Shown piece after piece: positions 14,050-25,147 of a stretch of DNA of 64,000 nt; the first letter of the stretch is position 1, and every line of letters begins with the position of its first letter. This DNA is from Lobosporangium transversale (taxonomy: Eukaryota; Mortierellomycota; Mortierellomycetes; Mortierellales; Mortierellaceae), in contig NW_019028986.1 of NCBI RefSeq assembly GCF_002105155.1, positions 1 to 64,000 on the forward strand, read 5' to 3'. The notes beneath the pieces are model-generated. The model was given only the letters and a program-made list of their open reading frames with translations, searched no databases and was not told where the DNA came from. Both the position numbers and the translations under genes were made by a program.

Positions 14050-14793
14050 ATGGTTCACGAGTTCTTCAATCCCGCTCAAGCTGCCGCCTTCGACGAGCTT
14101 AGCCAAAAGAAGGATACCACCTTTGAGGTACGCTACTTTAATGTCCACGGTTTGGCCACTGCCATTCGCCTCATCCTCGCAGCCGCTGGCGCAAAGTTCA
14201 CCAACATTTTCCCTGGCGACAATTGGGCCGAGGAAAAGCCCAAGGCACCTTTTGGTGTCATGCCCTTGCTCAAGGAGATTTCAGCTGATGGCAAGACTTC
14301 CCTCCAGATCGCAGAGTCCGATTCAATTGAACGCTACCTGGCTCGCAAATTTGGTTTCTACGGCTCCAACTTGTTCGAAGAGACTGCCATCAACACCTTT
14401 GTCTCTCAGCTCATGGATGTGAACTCGAAGATCTTTGTCCGCTATTTCGCTGTCAAAGACGACAAGGAGCTTCAGGAGAAGAACAGGAAAGAGCTGGTCG
14501 CAGGCCCTATCGCCAATTGGATCAAATATAATGAGCAGCACTTGAAGGACAATGGAACCAATGGCCATTTCGTTGGTAACAAGTTGAGTCTCGCTGATTT
14601 CAGAGCCTACTTCTTCATCTGCCTTTTGGAGATGATCACTGCGGAGGAGGGCTTGATCTCGCCCGAGAAGACTCCTGGTATCTTGAAGGTCAAGGAGGTT
14701 ATTGATTCGGATCCTTCAATCAAGGCTTGGAAGGCCACCGAGGACTACAAAGTCCTTTCCGAGAACAATGCTAGAATGCTTGGCTTCCCATAA
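14050..14793 (+). CDS. glutathione S-transferase, sigma-like
   Basis: A single uninterrupted 247-codon frame, a normal length for a cytosolic GST. Residues about 23-100 form the thioredoxin-like domain: the strand-helix start FEVRYFNVHGLATAIRLIL with Tyr29 placed like the catalytic Tyr of sigma/alpha/mu-type enzymes, the cis-Pro region APFGVMPLL near 67-74, and the glutathione-contacting motif QIAESDSIERYLARK near 86-100. Residues about 115-240 are the all-helical C-terminal domain, including the GNKLSLADF box typical of the family. The expected role is conjugation of reduced glutathione to electrophiles or a related peroxidase or isomerase activity; the substrate cannot be predicted. Codon use is GC-richer and more regular than in neighbours, fitting strong expression, as do the TATA box and CA-rich leader. 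Confidence 0.92.
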   Translation: MVHEFFNPAQAAAFDELSQKKDTTFEVRYFNVHGLATAIRLILAAAGAKFTNIFPGDNWAEEKPKAPFGVMPLLKEISADGKTSLQIAESDSIERYLARKFGFYGSNLFEETAINTFVSQLMDVNSKIFVRYFAVKDDKELQEKNRKELVAGPIANWIKYNEQHLKDNGTNGHFVGNKLSLADFRAYFFICLLEMITAEEGLISPEKTPGILKVKEVIDSDPSIKAWKATEDYKVLSENNARMLGFP

Positions 14794-14947
14794 ATAAGCG
14801 CAGGCTCGGAACAGATATCTCTCTCTCTCTCTCTATATATATACACCAACACGCAAAAATGAGTCAAGGTCAACCCTATTTGTTAGCTTTACTCTTTCAT
14901 TTCTTAGGAACCCCATCTATGTAGACATTTAATATACTTGGCACACC

Positions 14948-14953
14948 AATAAA
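14948..14953 (+). terminator. polyadenylation signal of the GST gene
   Basis: AATAAA lies about 155 bp after the GST stop codon, in an otherwise gene-free tail. It is the canonical hexamer in a plausible position; actual cleavage was not observed. Confidence 0.5.
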
Positions 14954-15202
14954 GCCCCTCCATCATCATTCAAGTCATCATTGTGTGGGATGAGAATCGA
15001 ATATGGGATCGCAGCACCACATTATTTAGGTTTTTTATTCCATCTTGTTGAGAGATTTCCTTATTAATTTGAGGCTGTAGGGCTGTTGTCCTGGGAAATA
15101 TGTTATTCTTCGTACATTTGTACATTTGTACGTATGATCAAAGCTTCATTTTTGAGGAAGCAGCAGCGATTTTTGAGAAGCACGTGCTTGTTAATTTTTC
15201 CA

Positions 15203-15398
15203 GCATTGCTGGTTCAATTATTTAGCATGCTCGTTCGATTTTCCAGCATGCTGGTTCGTTTTTCAAGCATGCTGCTTCTTTTTTCCAGCATGTTGCTTCT
15301 TATTTCCAGTATGCTGGTTCAATTTTCAAGCATGCTGGTTTATTTTTACAGCATGCTGGTTCAATTTTTCAGCATGCTTGTTAAAATTTCAGCCTGCT
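15203..15398. repeat. array of near-palindromic CAGCATGCTG units at 21-bp period
   Basis: About ten copies of a palindromic core (GCATGC or one-base variants) recur at exactly 21 bp: cores start at 15225, 15246, 15267, 15288, 15309, 15330, 15351, 15372 and 15393, with a first, one-base-shifted copy at 15203. The full palindrome CAGCATGCTG is seen in several units, separated by T-rich spacers. The array lies inside an open plus-strand frame (15086-15475) that would encode heptads of the form FSSMLVQ, so it may be either a non-coding protein-binding array or a repetitive small protein. Confidence 0.8.
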
Positions 15399-15475
15399 TG
15401 ACCAAGTGCTCTACCATCAGACATCATTCACCACTTATTCTGGAATCTCGAGTGTTAATAGTTAATAAAGATTGA

Positions 15476-16040
15476 TTACACACACAGCTTACAGAACAGA
15501 GAGTGCACACTCAAACACATATGAATTTTGTATGTGCACATGCTTAAAAAAAAAAAAAAAGATGTCAACCATAATCATCCTTCATCGCTTTCTCATAAAA
15601 GAACCCGGTTGGAGGTTCCCATCTATTTTAGCAATTTTAAGTGTTGCCATAGAAATTCTGATCACTCTTAAGGACTTCTGTCTGCAGAAGCATCCAATGG
15701 CATAACGAATCTCAGACATATAAAATAGCAAATACAAAGAAGCGAATACCCAATTAAGTGTAGATGAACTTGCCTTACCCCTCATCCTCACTCTTATATT
15801 CTCTTGGTGGAGCTTCTCCAATCGACAAAATTGCCGTGCATTTTGGGATTAAGGGAAGGTCTTGACCTTGTTCGCCATTGTTATTGGGCTTTAGCTCGCC
15901 CACGCCTGTAAAATAAAGTAGTAGAGTCCTCGCCAGAAAGTCGTTGACTAGTTTTGACTTATCAATTGGGATTCATGATCCTAGCCACCATGGTCCATGC
16001 CCTGTCAGTCAGCACTTGCACTTTACCCCCATATCAAATC

Positions 16041-16075
<35 letters not shown>

Positions 16076-16781
16076 ATATGATTTTTAGCGACTCTAACTT
16101 TTCATATCTGCCTCAAGGAGAAGGCTTCTTCCTCGAAACCACTATCGTGGTGTCTTCGGGCGAGGGAGGAGGAGGAGGAGGAGGAGGAGGCATGAGCTTT
16201 GATAAAATATAAGTAGGACAAGAAGAAAAGGATTGATCTTTATATCAAAAAACGCGTTCATGACCAACTTGCTATTTCAATCAGGAACCAAGCTGAAAGA
16301 ATTATACGCAATAGTGACAAAAATGGTGAATGGGGAGCTTTATTTGTACCAAGTTTGATCAGCGTTTACAAAGATAGCCCCTAAGTAATAAAAGAGAATG
16401 CTTTTTGCGTGTTAGTGTATAAAACATAATACATACTTTATATCATGGCCAAGTGAACTGAACAATATGTATATATATTTATATATTTATGTTTGACATT
16501 GACAAGTATATATTATTATTGTGATGGGAATGGGAAGGCTATGATACAGTGGGCGGAATATAAATAAATAAAAAGCCAATTGCTGATGCTTAGTTACTTA
16601 GTGCTGGCACTAAATATATGTATAGTTGTAGAAGCTGTAGTTGTAGTTGTAGTTGTAGTTGTAGTTGTAGTTGTAGTTGTAGTTGTTGCATAATAGTAGT
16701 AATTGTAAATGATAAAAGTCTAAAATTGTCATAGTAAAAAAGCTTGTTTGTCGCATCATCCTATCTGCCATCTGTTCTTGT
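15476..16781. other. intergenic region with homopolymer and hexanucleotide repeats
   Basis: No convincing gene. It contains an A-tract of about 30 nt near 16042-16072, a GGA run near 16164-16190, and a TTGTAG-type hexanucleotide run at about 16636-16686 just past the stop codon of the receptor gene on the minus strand. A minus-strand open frame at 15821-15582 (79 codons) has no recognisable features. Confidence 0.5.
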
Positions 16782-19700
16782 TCACTTGAGCACAGAGGCG
16801 TTCTGAAGACTACTCGAGTATAAATCCGAATTACCACTCCTACGATCCATCATACTCTTTCGACTCTGCTCAATGATTCCCAAAGATTCTTCTTCTGTAT
16901 TATTGGAGGTCAATGCCATCCCTGTTCGACTCTTCTTTGTAAACCAGGATTTGAGTCCTGGTCCTGATCGAGATACTCCCTCAGGAAATGTATCTTCTGC
17001 TGATGCTGATGCTGATGCTGCTGTGCGGCCCTGATGGTTGTAGTGGTGTGGTGCTCCTTGTATATTAAAGGACACAGCACTCCCGCTTCCATTGTTGTAA
17101 TTATAATAGCCGCCATTATAGTAGCCACCACCACCACCAACACTGCCGCTGTTTCCTGCACTCATTTGTATAATCGCCTCGTTCGCAGAGCCTGCACCAG
17201 TATCAGAAGAAGATGCTCCTCTAGATAGGGGGGACTTTTGAGAAGTCAGCATGATGGAGGGGGGCTCGGGGATGGTGGCCTTCCGCTGAAGAGAAGAGGA
17301 AGACTGCTGACGCTGCTGTTGACGTTGTTGCTGTTGACGCTGTTGCTGATCAAATGGAACAAACAGCGCTGTATTGTCATGACTAGATCCATGGGTCGAG
17401 GATGGTCCACTCCCACTTGGGAAGATGGCCTCTTGTAAATGAGCTCTATCCCTCGTACTCACGCTAGAATCAGTCCTGTTAGCTGGAGTGGCAGTGTCGG
17501 GTGACGATCCACTGTAGTTCAAGCCTTGGGATGAGGTGACGAATTTGGGCCAGACATCTCGGAAGAGTAGCTCCTGAATCTCATAAATAGCTCCATCAAA
17601 CATTCCTGATCGCCATTCGCCACGTCGAGCCATTTGATGGATCTCTTGCAGGGTCTTATGAGACAAATTAAGCTCCAAACGCGCACCACTAACAATGAAC
17701 GTCTTGTAGACGTACTCGAAGTGGATCAACAATGTAGGTGGCATCGGTAAAGGCGCAAACGATCTTTTAGTCGTGGTCGGTGCGCTATCGTGTTCTTGAG
17801 GTGATGAAGGTCCCATGTTAATGATCGTTGAAGCCGCTGTTGATGATGGTGCTGGCGTTGTCGATGCTGTCTGGATTGTATTGTCCTGATGATAATGGTG
17901 ATTAAGATAATCTGTTTGAGCGCCAACGCCTCCCTCCAGTCCTGGCAGTGCTGTAGAAGAATTATTAGAGCCATGCTGTCGAAAGGACGTTCCCGATGGA
18001 GAAGACGGCTCTGAATCATCAAAATAGGACGAAGAGGATCGACGAACTAGGATTGGCATAGTGGATGAAACAGAAGATGCAGAGACGATTTTTTTGATTC
18101 GATGTGGTCCCTGATGGCTACTAGCCGAGCCGTTGCCGGTATTTGAAAAGTGAGTTGGGAGGGGTGATATAACCGAATTTCTGGTCCCTACAGAAGATGA
18201 CTTTGTTATTTTATCCGATGCTGGCAAAGTCGATGACACGTCTGTGGTCGTTTCAGCAACTGAAGGTGAAGATGCTGTGGCGGCAGTCTGTTGCAACAAG
18301 TCGTGCGATGATGAGCTTGATGTCAAATCCCGTAGATGTTCATACTGTAAAGCCCTCTTCTCCAACCGTGATACCTCGTATAGGAAACGGGTGTTTTCGG
18401 CACAAAACTCTCGAACAGTGAACGCGCTCATCCTGTTAAACAATGTACGATCTTCAAGTGTTCGAATAAACTCATCCCAATCTGTCTTTTTATTTTCGAC
18501 TTTGGTGCCCTGGCTGTTATTCATTCGAAGACTAAGACCAAGACCGAAACGTTCCCGTTTCTGGTTCCGGGTCAGGCCCTTGAGCGTCGAGTTGACATTG
18601 TTTCCACTGTTATTTCGATGAGAATCATCCAGGAAGGATTCATCCACGGCTCCTTGGACAAGATCACTGTATTTAGGCACAGCAGTTGTTGAAGGGAATG
18701 GCCGTTGTTGTTGATGATTATCCAAACCAGTTGATTGTGATGTTGCATAGAGAGGAATCACTTCTGGTCTGAAACCCGGCGCACCACCGGCAATGTTCCT
18801 TGCAATAGCCTTACTTTCAGAATCATATGGCTGATCTTCTGTTGCTTCTGTTGCTGTAGTTGAAAAGGTTCCTGGAGTTGTCTTGCGCTGTGCTTTTCTC
18901 TGAAATGCTCTGGCAGTGTATTGGCATTGATGAGGATAGGTCCGAAAATGTTGGACTAGGGGGATTAATGTACTGGTAAGGTGACTGGCTATCAGGATGA
19001 GGGCCATCCAAGTGGTCCTATCCAAAACCCTTCTTGTGAAGTTTGGAAAGAGTGCGGGCATGACAAAGTAGAGGGCAACACATGGTATCGAAAAAAGAGA
19101 TGTAAAGATGAGTTCCTTTCGAATACCGAAACCGTCCTTGACATCTTTTAGTCGTGTAATGATGAATGGCCCCAAGACAAAAAGGAAGGAAATCATGGTA
19201 CTATATGGTAGCAGATACTGGAAGAAAGGAAAAAAAAAAAAAAAGGATTAGGGTTGGTAACTTCAATAGACAAGTAGAGATAGCTGGAGGAAGGAAGGAA
19301 GGAAGGAAGGAAGGAAAAAAAAAAAAAACTAACCTCATCTCCACTATGGCAGTTATAGCTCAGAGGGTTAATAGAGATATTTGGGGAACGGAACTGGTAA
19401 TAGATGGCAACCGAAGTAGTCATGGCCATGTATCCGGCACCAAAGTAAAATATCTGTCGATCGGTCACGGTCCTATAGCGATTATACCATTTTTTAGATT
19501 GTTCAATTTCTTCCAGAGTGTGATGTGACAACTCAAAGAGTTTTTCGTTGCTATTGCTGTTGCTGGTGCCAGTGTTGATGCTGTTGTTTCCGTTATGCTG
19601 CTGCTCTCTAGATACAGCAGGTCCATTCACACTACCCCTTCTTCCCAATACTGTTAGATCGGATGGTTCAATGAAACGTGCGTGGTAAATGGCATTGTTA

Positions 19701-20254
19701 CGATGAAATCGCGTGATGAGACGCCAACTACGGCCGAGAACAAAGAGTACGAATGGTACCAAGGTTAAGTAACTCCCTATTTGGAATGATGCAAGATCCA
19801 AAAGACCATACGCCATTGTATTAAAAAAAATGTGAGCAAAAAATTGGTTCGGATTTTTTTTTTTTTTGTTGCACCTGCTGGAGAAGGCTTGTACACACAT
19901 ATTATATAAAAAAAATATACAGTTGAACAATTTTTTTTTTTTTTTTTTTTGTCCGACATTCCATTTACCCCAGTAAAGGACTGCACATGGGAAACGATAT
20001 TTATATGCTTGGAATGCATAAATGATCGCAAACCAAAATGTGCCAAAGTAACCTTGAAGTGTCACAAGGTAACGACCACGTTGTCGAAGGTTATTATCCT
20101 TTTTCGAGATTTGTTGAAACAAATAGGTCGAGACAAGTCCAATGACGGTGAGGGTGGTTCCGAACACGATCAGGATGTTGCGACGGAGAGCTCCTAAAGG
20201 AATATCAACCTCTGGACCTGTTCCTGGTTCATCGCCCCAAATGATCTCCACCAT
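16782..20254 (-). CDS. seven-transmembrane receptor with C-terminal RGS domain (3 exons)
   Basis: Proposed exons are complement 20254-19969, 19815-19334 and 19217-16782, about 1067 residues. Seven hydrophobic segments can be read: ILIVFGTTLTVIGLVSTYLF and YLVTLQGYFGTFWFAIIYAF in exon 1; GSYLTLVPFVLFVLG and a segment around FGAGYMAMTTSVAIYY in exon 2; MISFLFVLGPFIIT, a segment around FTSLFSIPCVALYFVM, and WMALILIASHLTSTLIPLV in exon 3. An RGS domain follows in two parts: DWDEFIRTLEDRTLFNRMSA onward (about 502-555) and HFEYVYKTFIVSGARLELNL through FRDVWPKFV (about 750-815), separated by a roughly 190-residue Ser/Thr-rich insert. Architecture matches fungal GprK-type receptors, which accelerate GTP hydrolysis on a G-alpha subunit at the membrane. 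Intron 2 (19333-19218) is canonical. Intron 1 has a good donor (G|GTAAAT), but the acceptor that best restores the frame reads ACAA, not ACAG. The ATG at 20254 is the first in frame. Confidence 0.85.
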
Positions 20255-22292
20255 GGCCAAAAATTAGCCAGCTCTGTTTTTTCTGTTTCCTTTTCTTTTC
20301 TTTTTTTTTTTTTTTTCTTTTTTTTTTTGTGTGGGTGTGGGTGTGTCGTCAATGTGTTGTTCCTGAATTAATTCAATAGAAAACGTAGTGTGTGAAGAGG
20401 AATTGTGTGTGCAATTGTTAATCTTTTGAGCGCATGGAAAGAAGGGGGGAAGGGTGCAGTTGAGTGATACGTGTAAATGAAAATGTAAAGACTGTATATG
20501 TGTTTGTGTATGTGTGTGTATGTAGGAAGAACAGATGAATGAATGATCCAAGATCCTGGCTTCGTATGTAAGTTGATTGAAAGGAGCAATTGAAAATAAA
20601 ATATAGAGCGAAGGGGAATGATAATGTAGTTGTAGGCTGTTGGATGTATGAGCGTTATGAAGAAATGTTGAAAAGAGAGGAGGTGGAAGAGGGGGAGGGG
20701 AAATAAGAAGCAAGGCTGAGCTGATCCAAAGAGTAAAAAAAAAAAAAAGGGAAGGGAAGATGAATGAAGAGAAAAATGAGAGAGAAAAGAGAAAAGAGAA
20801 AAGAGAGTGAGGAAGGGAAAAAAAAAAAAAAAAAAAAAAAAAAGAAAAAGAAAAGATGAAGGTGGAGTTTAGACTACGATCACCATGCATTGTCGGAATG
20901 GGGTGCCGGTTGGTTGCCACAGTTGTTTAAACTACATACATGTACATGAACCAATAAACTAAAATATAATAAAAGAGTGGGCGAAAAAAAAAAACAATGA
21001 AAAGGGGAGAAGGATAGGTTTGTAAGTTGATGTAAGTTCATGTATGTTTTGTCACATAACATGTACAAGCATTCGAAAATAGGGCTCTTTTGTTTTTTTT
21101 TGTTTCCTCTTCTTTTTCTTTTTAAATTTCAAAGTAGAAAATGAGTAGAATTCTCAGCAAACGCATAGTCTGTTTTCTTATTCGTGGCTCTGTTAAAAAA
21201 GAAAAGGAAAAGAAAAACCGGCGCCATTGTTTGAGCTTTCTAGAGTCTTCTCACGCCTTTCATTCCATTCATATTATACATGTATATATGGTTTCTTCTT
21301 TATTGTTTTTGCTCATATAATCATTTAACTATATCTCCAATGGCACATATGATAAACATTCAATACTGATCTTAATGTATGTGGAGAGGTTGAGGAGAGA
21401 AGAAATGGTCATGGTGCATGATATAATAAGAAAGGTGAGAATCCAGAGTCTCAATTGAGCAAAATATATAGAGCTCATTAATATTCCTTCCATTTAATAT
21501 AAAAATTCATATATCTTTTTATCCCTGTGAAGTTGAAGTTTGCATTGCTTGGCCTAAAGTTCTAAAACATCACTCCATGCCAAACATGTTCAAGAAGGAT
21601 TAAAAGCAGATCTCTCCATACCCATTAACATATATATAGATATAGATATACATATATATATACTATCTATTCCGTATTCACAAAAAAATAAAAAGGGATG
21701 CCAGGATCTAGACAAAAACAACAATGAATCGGACATGTAATCGAAACGAAAAAGCCAAGAAAGAACAAGAGGCTAGAAAGGATCTCTCCAGAAAAAGATG
21801 TCATATATTTATTATAATTGCAGCTGTTTGTTATCGTTGCTGCTGCTCTCATATTCCGTTGGTTGATGTTGTGCATGTGGTATGTCCGCCGCTTTCCTCC
21901 TATCCCCTCCATCCATTTTTGATTTTGCTTACGAGAGACACATTTGTCAAAGTGAAAAGGAGTCAAAAGAAAGAAAGAAAGAAAGAAAAGAGCTTTGATG
22001 TGCTCTTTTTAGTTTACATCCAACCGTCTTGGGCTGAGATGTGTTGTGTTGTGTGTGTTTGTTTTTAATTTCCTCGGAGTGGGAGGAGCTTGCTGGTGCT
22101 ACAGAGTAACAATTCGGATTCTATAGAGTAACCCAAGGTATTAATAGCAAGATGTATATACACAACTCTCCCTCTTTTCTTTATCCCACTTTGCTTAGTG
22201 CAACATCAAGATGCATGCACAACAAATTTATACATCGATCATTTTTTTATTAGAAAATGATTATAGAATCTAGGGGGAAGGTAAAAGTTCTG

Positions 22293-22325
<33 letters not shown>

Positions 22326-23225
22326 CCTTTGTCTACTAACATGTATAATATAAACAAAAGAGTGCATTAGAATATGTAACGGTAAATAAAAAAATAAAAA
22401 AATAAAAAAACGATCTGTGCTATAGTATTGCGTTGAAACAAAATGGGAGGCAGATCTTGATCGTGAGTGAAAATAATGAATCATGGAATGGTCGAAGCGC
22501 AACTGAGCGTGAGCAAAAAAAAAAAAAAAAAAAGCGCTGATTTGGGATGATAGGGGAAAGAGAAAGGGTAGAGGGGGATTGGTCGCGACATTGTTATGTA
22601 CATGTGCTTGTGTAGTGAATATCATCCGCATCAAGAATGGACCTTTTTTTTTTTTTACCTTCCAAGTAACAGGGGGTTGTTTGCTAGAACCCTATCAAGA
22701 TCCAATTAGAATCTTCATTATTGACAATATTGCTTTCAACAGATGTTTTGAAAAAGACTAATCTAATGGATTGTCGACTCAAAAAAAAAAAAAAAATGTT
22801 AGACTACATAATGCCGGCGTTGACATTTGTAGACAGCGGATTCCTTCCCTTTCCTCCATGTCCTGATTCGGACCGAGAGAGAATGTGATAATAGGTTGAA
22901 TATGGTATAGAAGCAATAGGCAATTGAAAATAAAACTAAATGTATTAATACTCTGTGTGTATATATGCGTAGCATAGATCGCTTGGCTGCGCTGTAAGGC
23001 AAGAAACTCCACAAGAGTGTTTAGAATGAAGTAATGAAGTAAACGGATTGGGTTTGTGTGTGTGTGTGACATGTGCAACAAAGTCCTAAAGGCTGTAAGG
23101 GTAAAAAAAATGTGCATGTGCACATGCAACTGTTGCTTGATTTGGCAGTCCGTTCTGTTTTTATCCTAATCCTATCCATCCTGTCCATCCTATTTGCTCC
23201 CTTGTTTGCCCTATTTGCCCTATTT
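20255..23225. other. divergent intergenic region, simple sequence, no gene seen
   Basis: About 3 kb between the receptor gene (minus) and the first methyltransferase (plus). On the plus strand the first 600 bp are purine-rich (so pyrimidine-rich in the receptor's leader), then come A-tracts near 20819-20843, an AGGAAAGA-type run near 21964-21990, a T-tract near 22297-22325 and many AT-rich stretches. Open frames are low-complexity. A short plus-strand piece at 22659-22758 looks protein-like but has no support. Confidence 0.5.
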
Positions 23226-23480
23226 ATCCTATTTGCTGCGCACACGCATAATTAGATCTTGAATGTGGGGGCAAAAGAGGGACAAAACTTGCGCACCCTG
23301 GCCCCAAAGACTCTTTTTTTGTTTAAGGAGTCCGTCCACCGATCGACAAGACCGTTTTCTTGAGTAACGATGAGTCAATGTGTTTGACTCTAACTTCATG
23401 CACTTTTTTTTTTTTTTTTTTTTTTACTAGTCCAAAAATCGTATGGTCGTGTCGCAAGCAAAAGCGTGTGAAATGTACGA
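23226..23480 (+). promoter_or_regulatory. upstream region of methyltransferase A, shared with copy B
   Basis: Four blocks recur in the same order upstream of copy B: GCTGCGCACAC (23235), TCCGTCCACCGA (23331), TTCTTGAGTAAC (about 23357-23368) and AAGCAAAAGCGTG followed by GAAATGT (from 23456). The intervening sequence has diverged strongly, so the retained blocks are candidate regulatory sites. A T-tract of about 23 nt interrupts the region at 23404-23426. Confidence 0.45.
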
Positions 23481-23652
23481 AATCGCGATTGGAAGAATAA
23501 TATATAAATAGCCCCCCATTCGCATTCTCATTTGCATTTCACATTCACAAAGACATTCACACACATATATATATATACACACATACATACATACACGCGA
23601 TCAACTTTTTCTTTTTTATTCTTCTGCTTCACATCAAAGTTAAGTTACAACC

Positions 23653-23907
23653 ATGGCCACTTTCTCAAGTAAGACTTTCAATAGCGCACTCTATCAATCT
23701 TTCCGTCCAGGATATAATGCCAATTTCTTCAAGATGGTATACGACTACCATTCACGCAATCATGGCCAGTTTGATGTGGCTGTTGATGTTGGCACAGGTA
23801 AAAAAAAAAAAAAAAAAAAAAAGAAACAGGGCTTTTCAATTGATTTCCGCTTCTCATGGGCGCGTATAGATTTATTATGATTTGATTGACTGATACACGC
23901 GCGTGAT

Positions 23908-23950
<43 letters not shown>

Positions 23951-24621
23951 AAGGTACCGGTCAAGTCGCGTCCGTTTTGGCTGAAAAGTTCAAGCAGGCC
24001 TATGGTGTGGACGCTTCGGAAACCATGCTAGCTTCTGCAGTCCAGAAGCCCAATCTCACTTATTACGCCAATAAAGGGGAGGATCTAAAGGATATTTCAT
24101 CAGGATCAGTGGATGTTCTGACGATTGCGGAGGCTATTCATTGGCTCGATCGCCCAAAGTTCTTCTCAGAAGTCAAGCGTGTTCTCAAACCTCATGGGAC
24201 CTTTGTAGCTCTGGGTTACGGATTTCCAGTATTTGAGAAATATCCTCGAGCTAGTCAGCTGATTTTTGAATTGGGAAATGAACCAGATAAATTGGGACCC
24301 ATTTGGGAATTGGGTCGGTTGATCGCGGATAATTTGTACAAGTGTATTGAGGTTCCTTTGGATGATGTAGAGCGACATTATTTCCCTAATAACAAGGACG
24401 GTTATCCTTTACTCATGTCGGAACAGGTGTCGATGGAGCATTTCCGAAACTATCTCAAGACTTGGTCAGGATACAAGACTTTTAGTGAAAGGCATCCTGA
24501 ACGACCTGATATTGTTGATGAGACCATTGAGGCCATCTTGAAAGAAGAGGGCCTGAAGAATGAGGATGTTGTTGATGTCACTTGGCCCACAGTCCTCATC
24601 TTGGCCAGGAATAACGCATAG
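23653..24621 (+). CDS. SAM-dependent methyltransferase, copy A (2 exons)
   Basis: Exons 23653-23797 and 23954-24621 give 270 residues. The intron (GTAAAA to TTTGAAG, phase 1) falls inside SAM-binding motif I, which reads VDVGTGTGQVA (about 44-54) after splicing. Other class I methyltransferase features are GVDASETML (motif II region), SVDVLTIAEAIHWLD (motif IV region) and RVLKPHGTFVALGYG (post-motif strand). Size and motifs resemble small-molecule methyltransferases of the Methyltransf_11 type, such as yeast Tmt1/Crg1, which methylate trans-aconitate or toxic lipids. That resemblance sets the family, not the substrate. No signal peptide or membrane segment is seen, so a cytosolic enzyme is expected. 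It is the upstream member of a tandem pair; copy B has the same intron position and phase. The intron is unusual in holding a 23-nt A-tract and a 39-nt T-tract. Confidence 0.9.
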
Positions 24622-24900
24622 AGCAAAAGCCGTAGAGCAAAAAGCATGGAATATAAGGCATAGAACAAGACGTAAAAGATTTTTTTCCTTCTTCCTTGTC
24701 AGAGGGGATAGATGTAAATGGCAAGAAAACATGTAGATGAAGATCTTGAACTATGCAGGAGCCTAAAATATATTTTTTCAAGGGCTATATCATATCTATT
24801 GAGCATTTGTTTTTGTGTGTGTGTTAACGTGTTGTTCCTGAGTTAGTGTAACAGAAAGTGAATGTGAATGTGTATGTGGATTTGGCACTCCGGATCGTCC
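24622..24900. other. spacer between the tandem methyltransferases
   Basis: This short spacer starts with a 3' flank related to the one after copy B (both contain a TTGTCAG...GGATAGA block). It ends where similarity to the copy A upstream region begins, so it marks the approximate join of the tandem duplication. Confidence 0.4.
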
Positions 24901-25124
24901 TATTGCTGCGCACACACATGAATTGGGGCCCTAATGCAAATTCATGGTTCAATGATCCGAAGACCTTTTAAGAGTAAAGAGGGTCCGTCCACCGAACCAA
25001 CACAGACTGATTTCTTGAGTAACAATTGTGTTACCCACCCCAAACTACATATACATATACATGTACTTCATGATGGATTAAAAGCGTAATAGCCAGCGTT
25101 GTAAGCAAAAAGCGTGCGAAATGT
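24901..25124 (+). promoter_or_regulatory. upstream region of methyltransferase B, duplicated from copy A
   Basis: It holds the same ordered blocks as copy A: GCTGCGCACAC (24905), TCCGTCCACCGA (24984), TTCTTGAGTAAC (25012) and AAGCAAAAAGCGTG followed by GAAATGT (from about 25103). Distance from the TCCGTCCACCGA block to the start codon is about 332 bp here and 322 bp in copy A, so spacing is also kept. Confidence 0.45.
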
Positions 25125-25147
25125 GAGATGAATTTGATCTACAATTC

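Noticed and set aside
15203-15398. CRISPR-like array
   Set aside because: Spacing is 21 bp with T-rich, similar spacers and no unique spacers or cas genes; eukaryotic context.
15582-15821. Minus-strand open frame of 79 codons
   Set aside because: No recognised motif, no conserved neighbour and nothing to distinguish it from chance.
20264-20920. Minus-strand open frame of 218 codons beside the receptor gene
   Set aside because: It is Phe/Ser/Leu/His low complexity from pyrimidine-rich DNA in the receptor's leader; no motif and no splice link to the receptor.
22659-22758. Protein-like plus-strand stretch GCLLEPYQDPIRIFIIDN
   Set aside because: Too short, with no credible splice partner; position between two real genes does not help.
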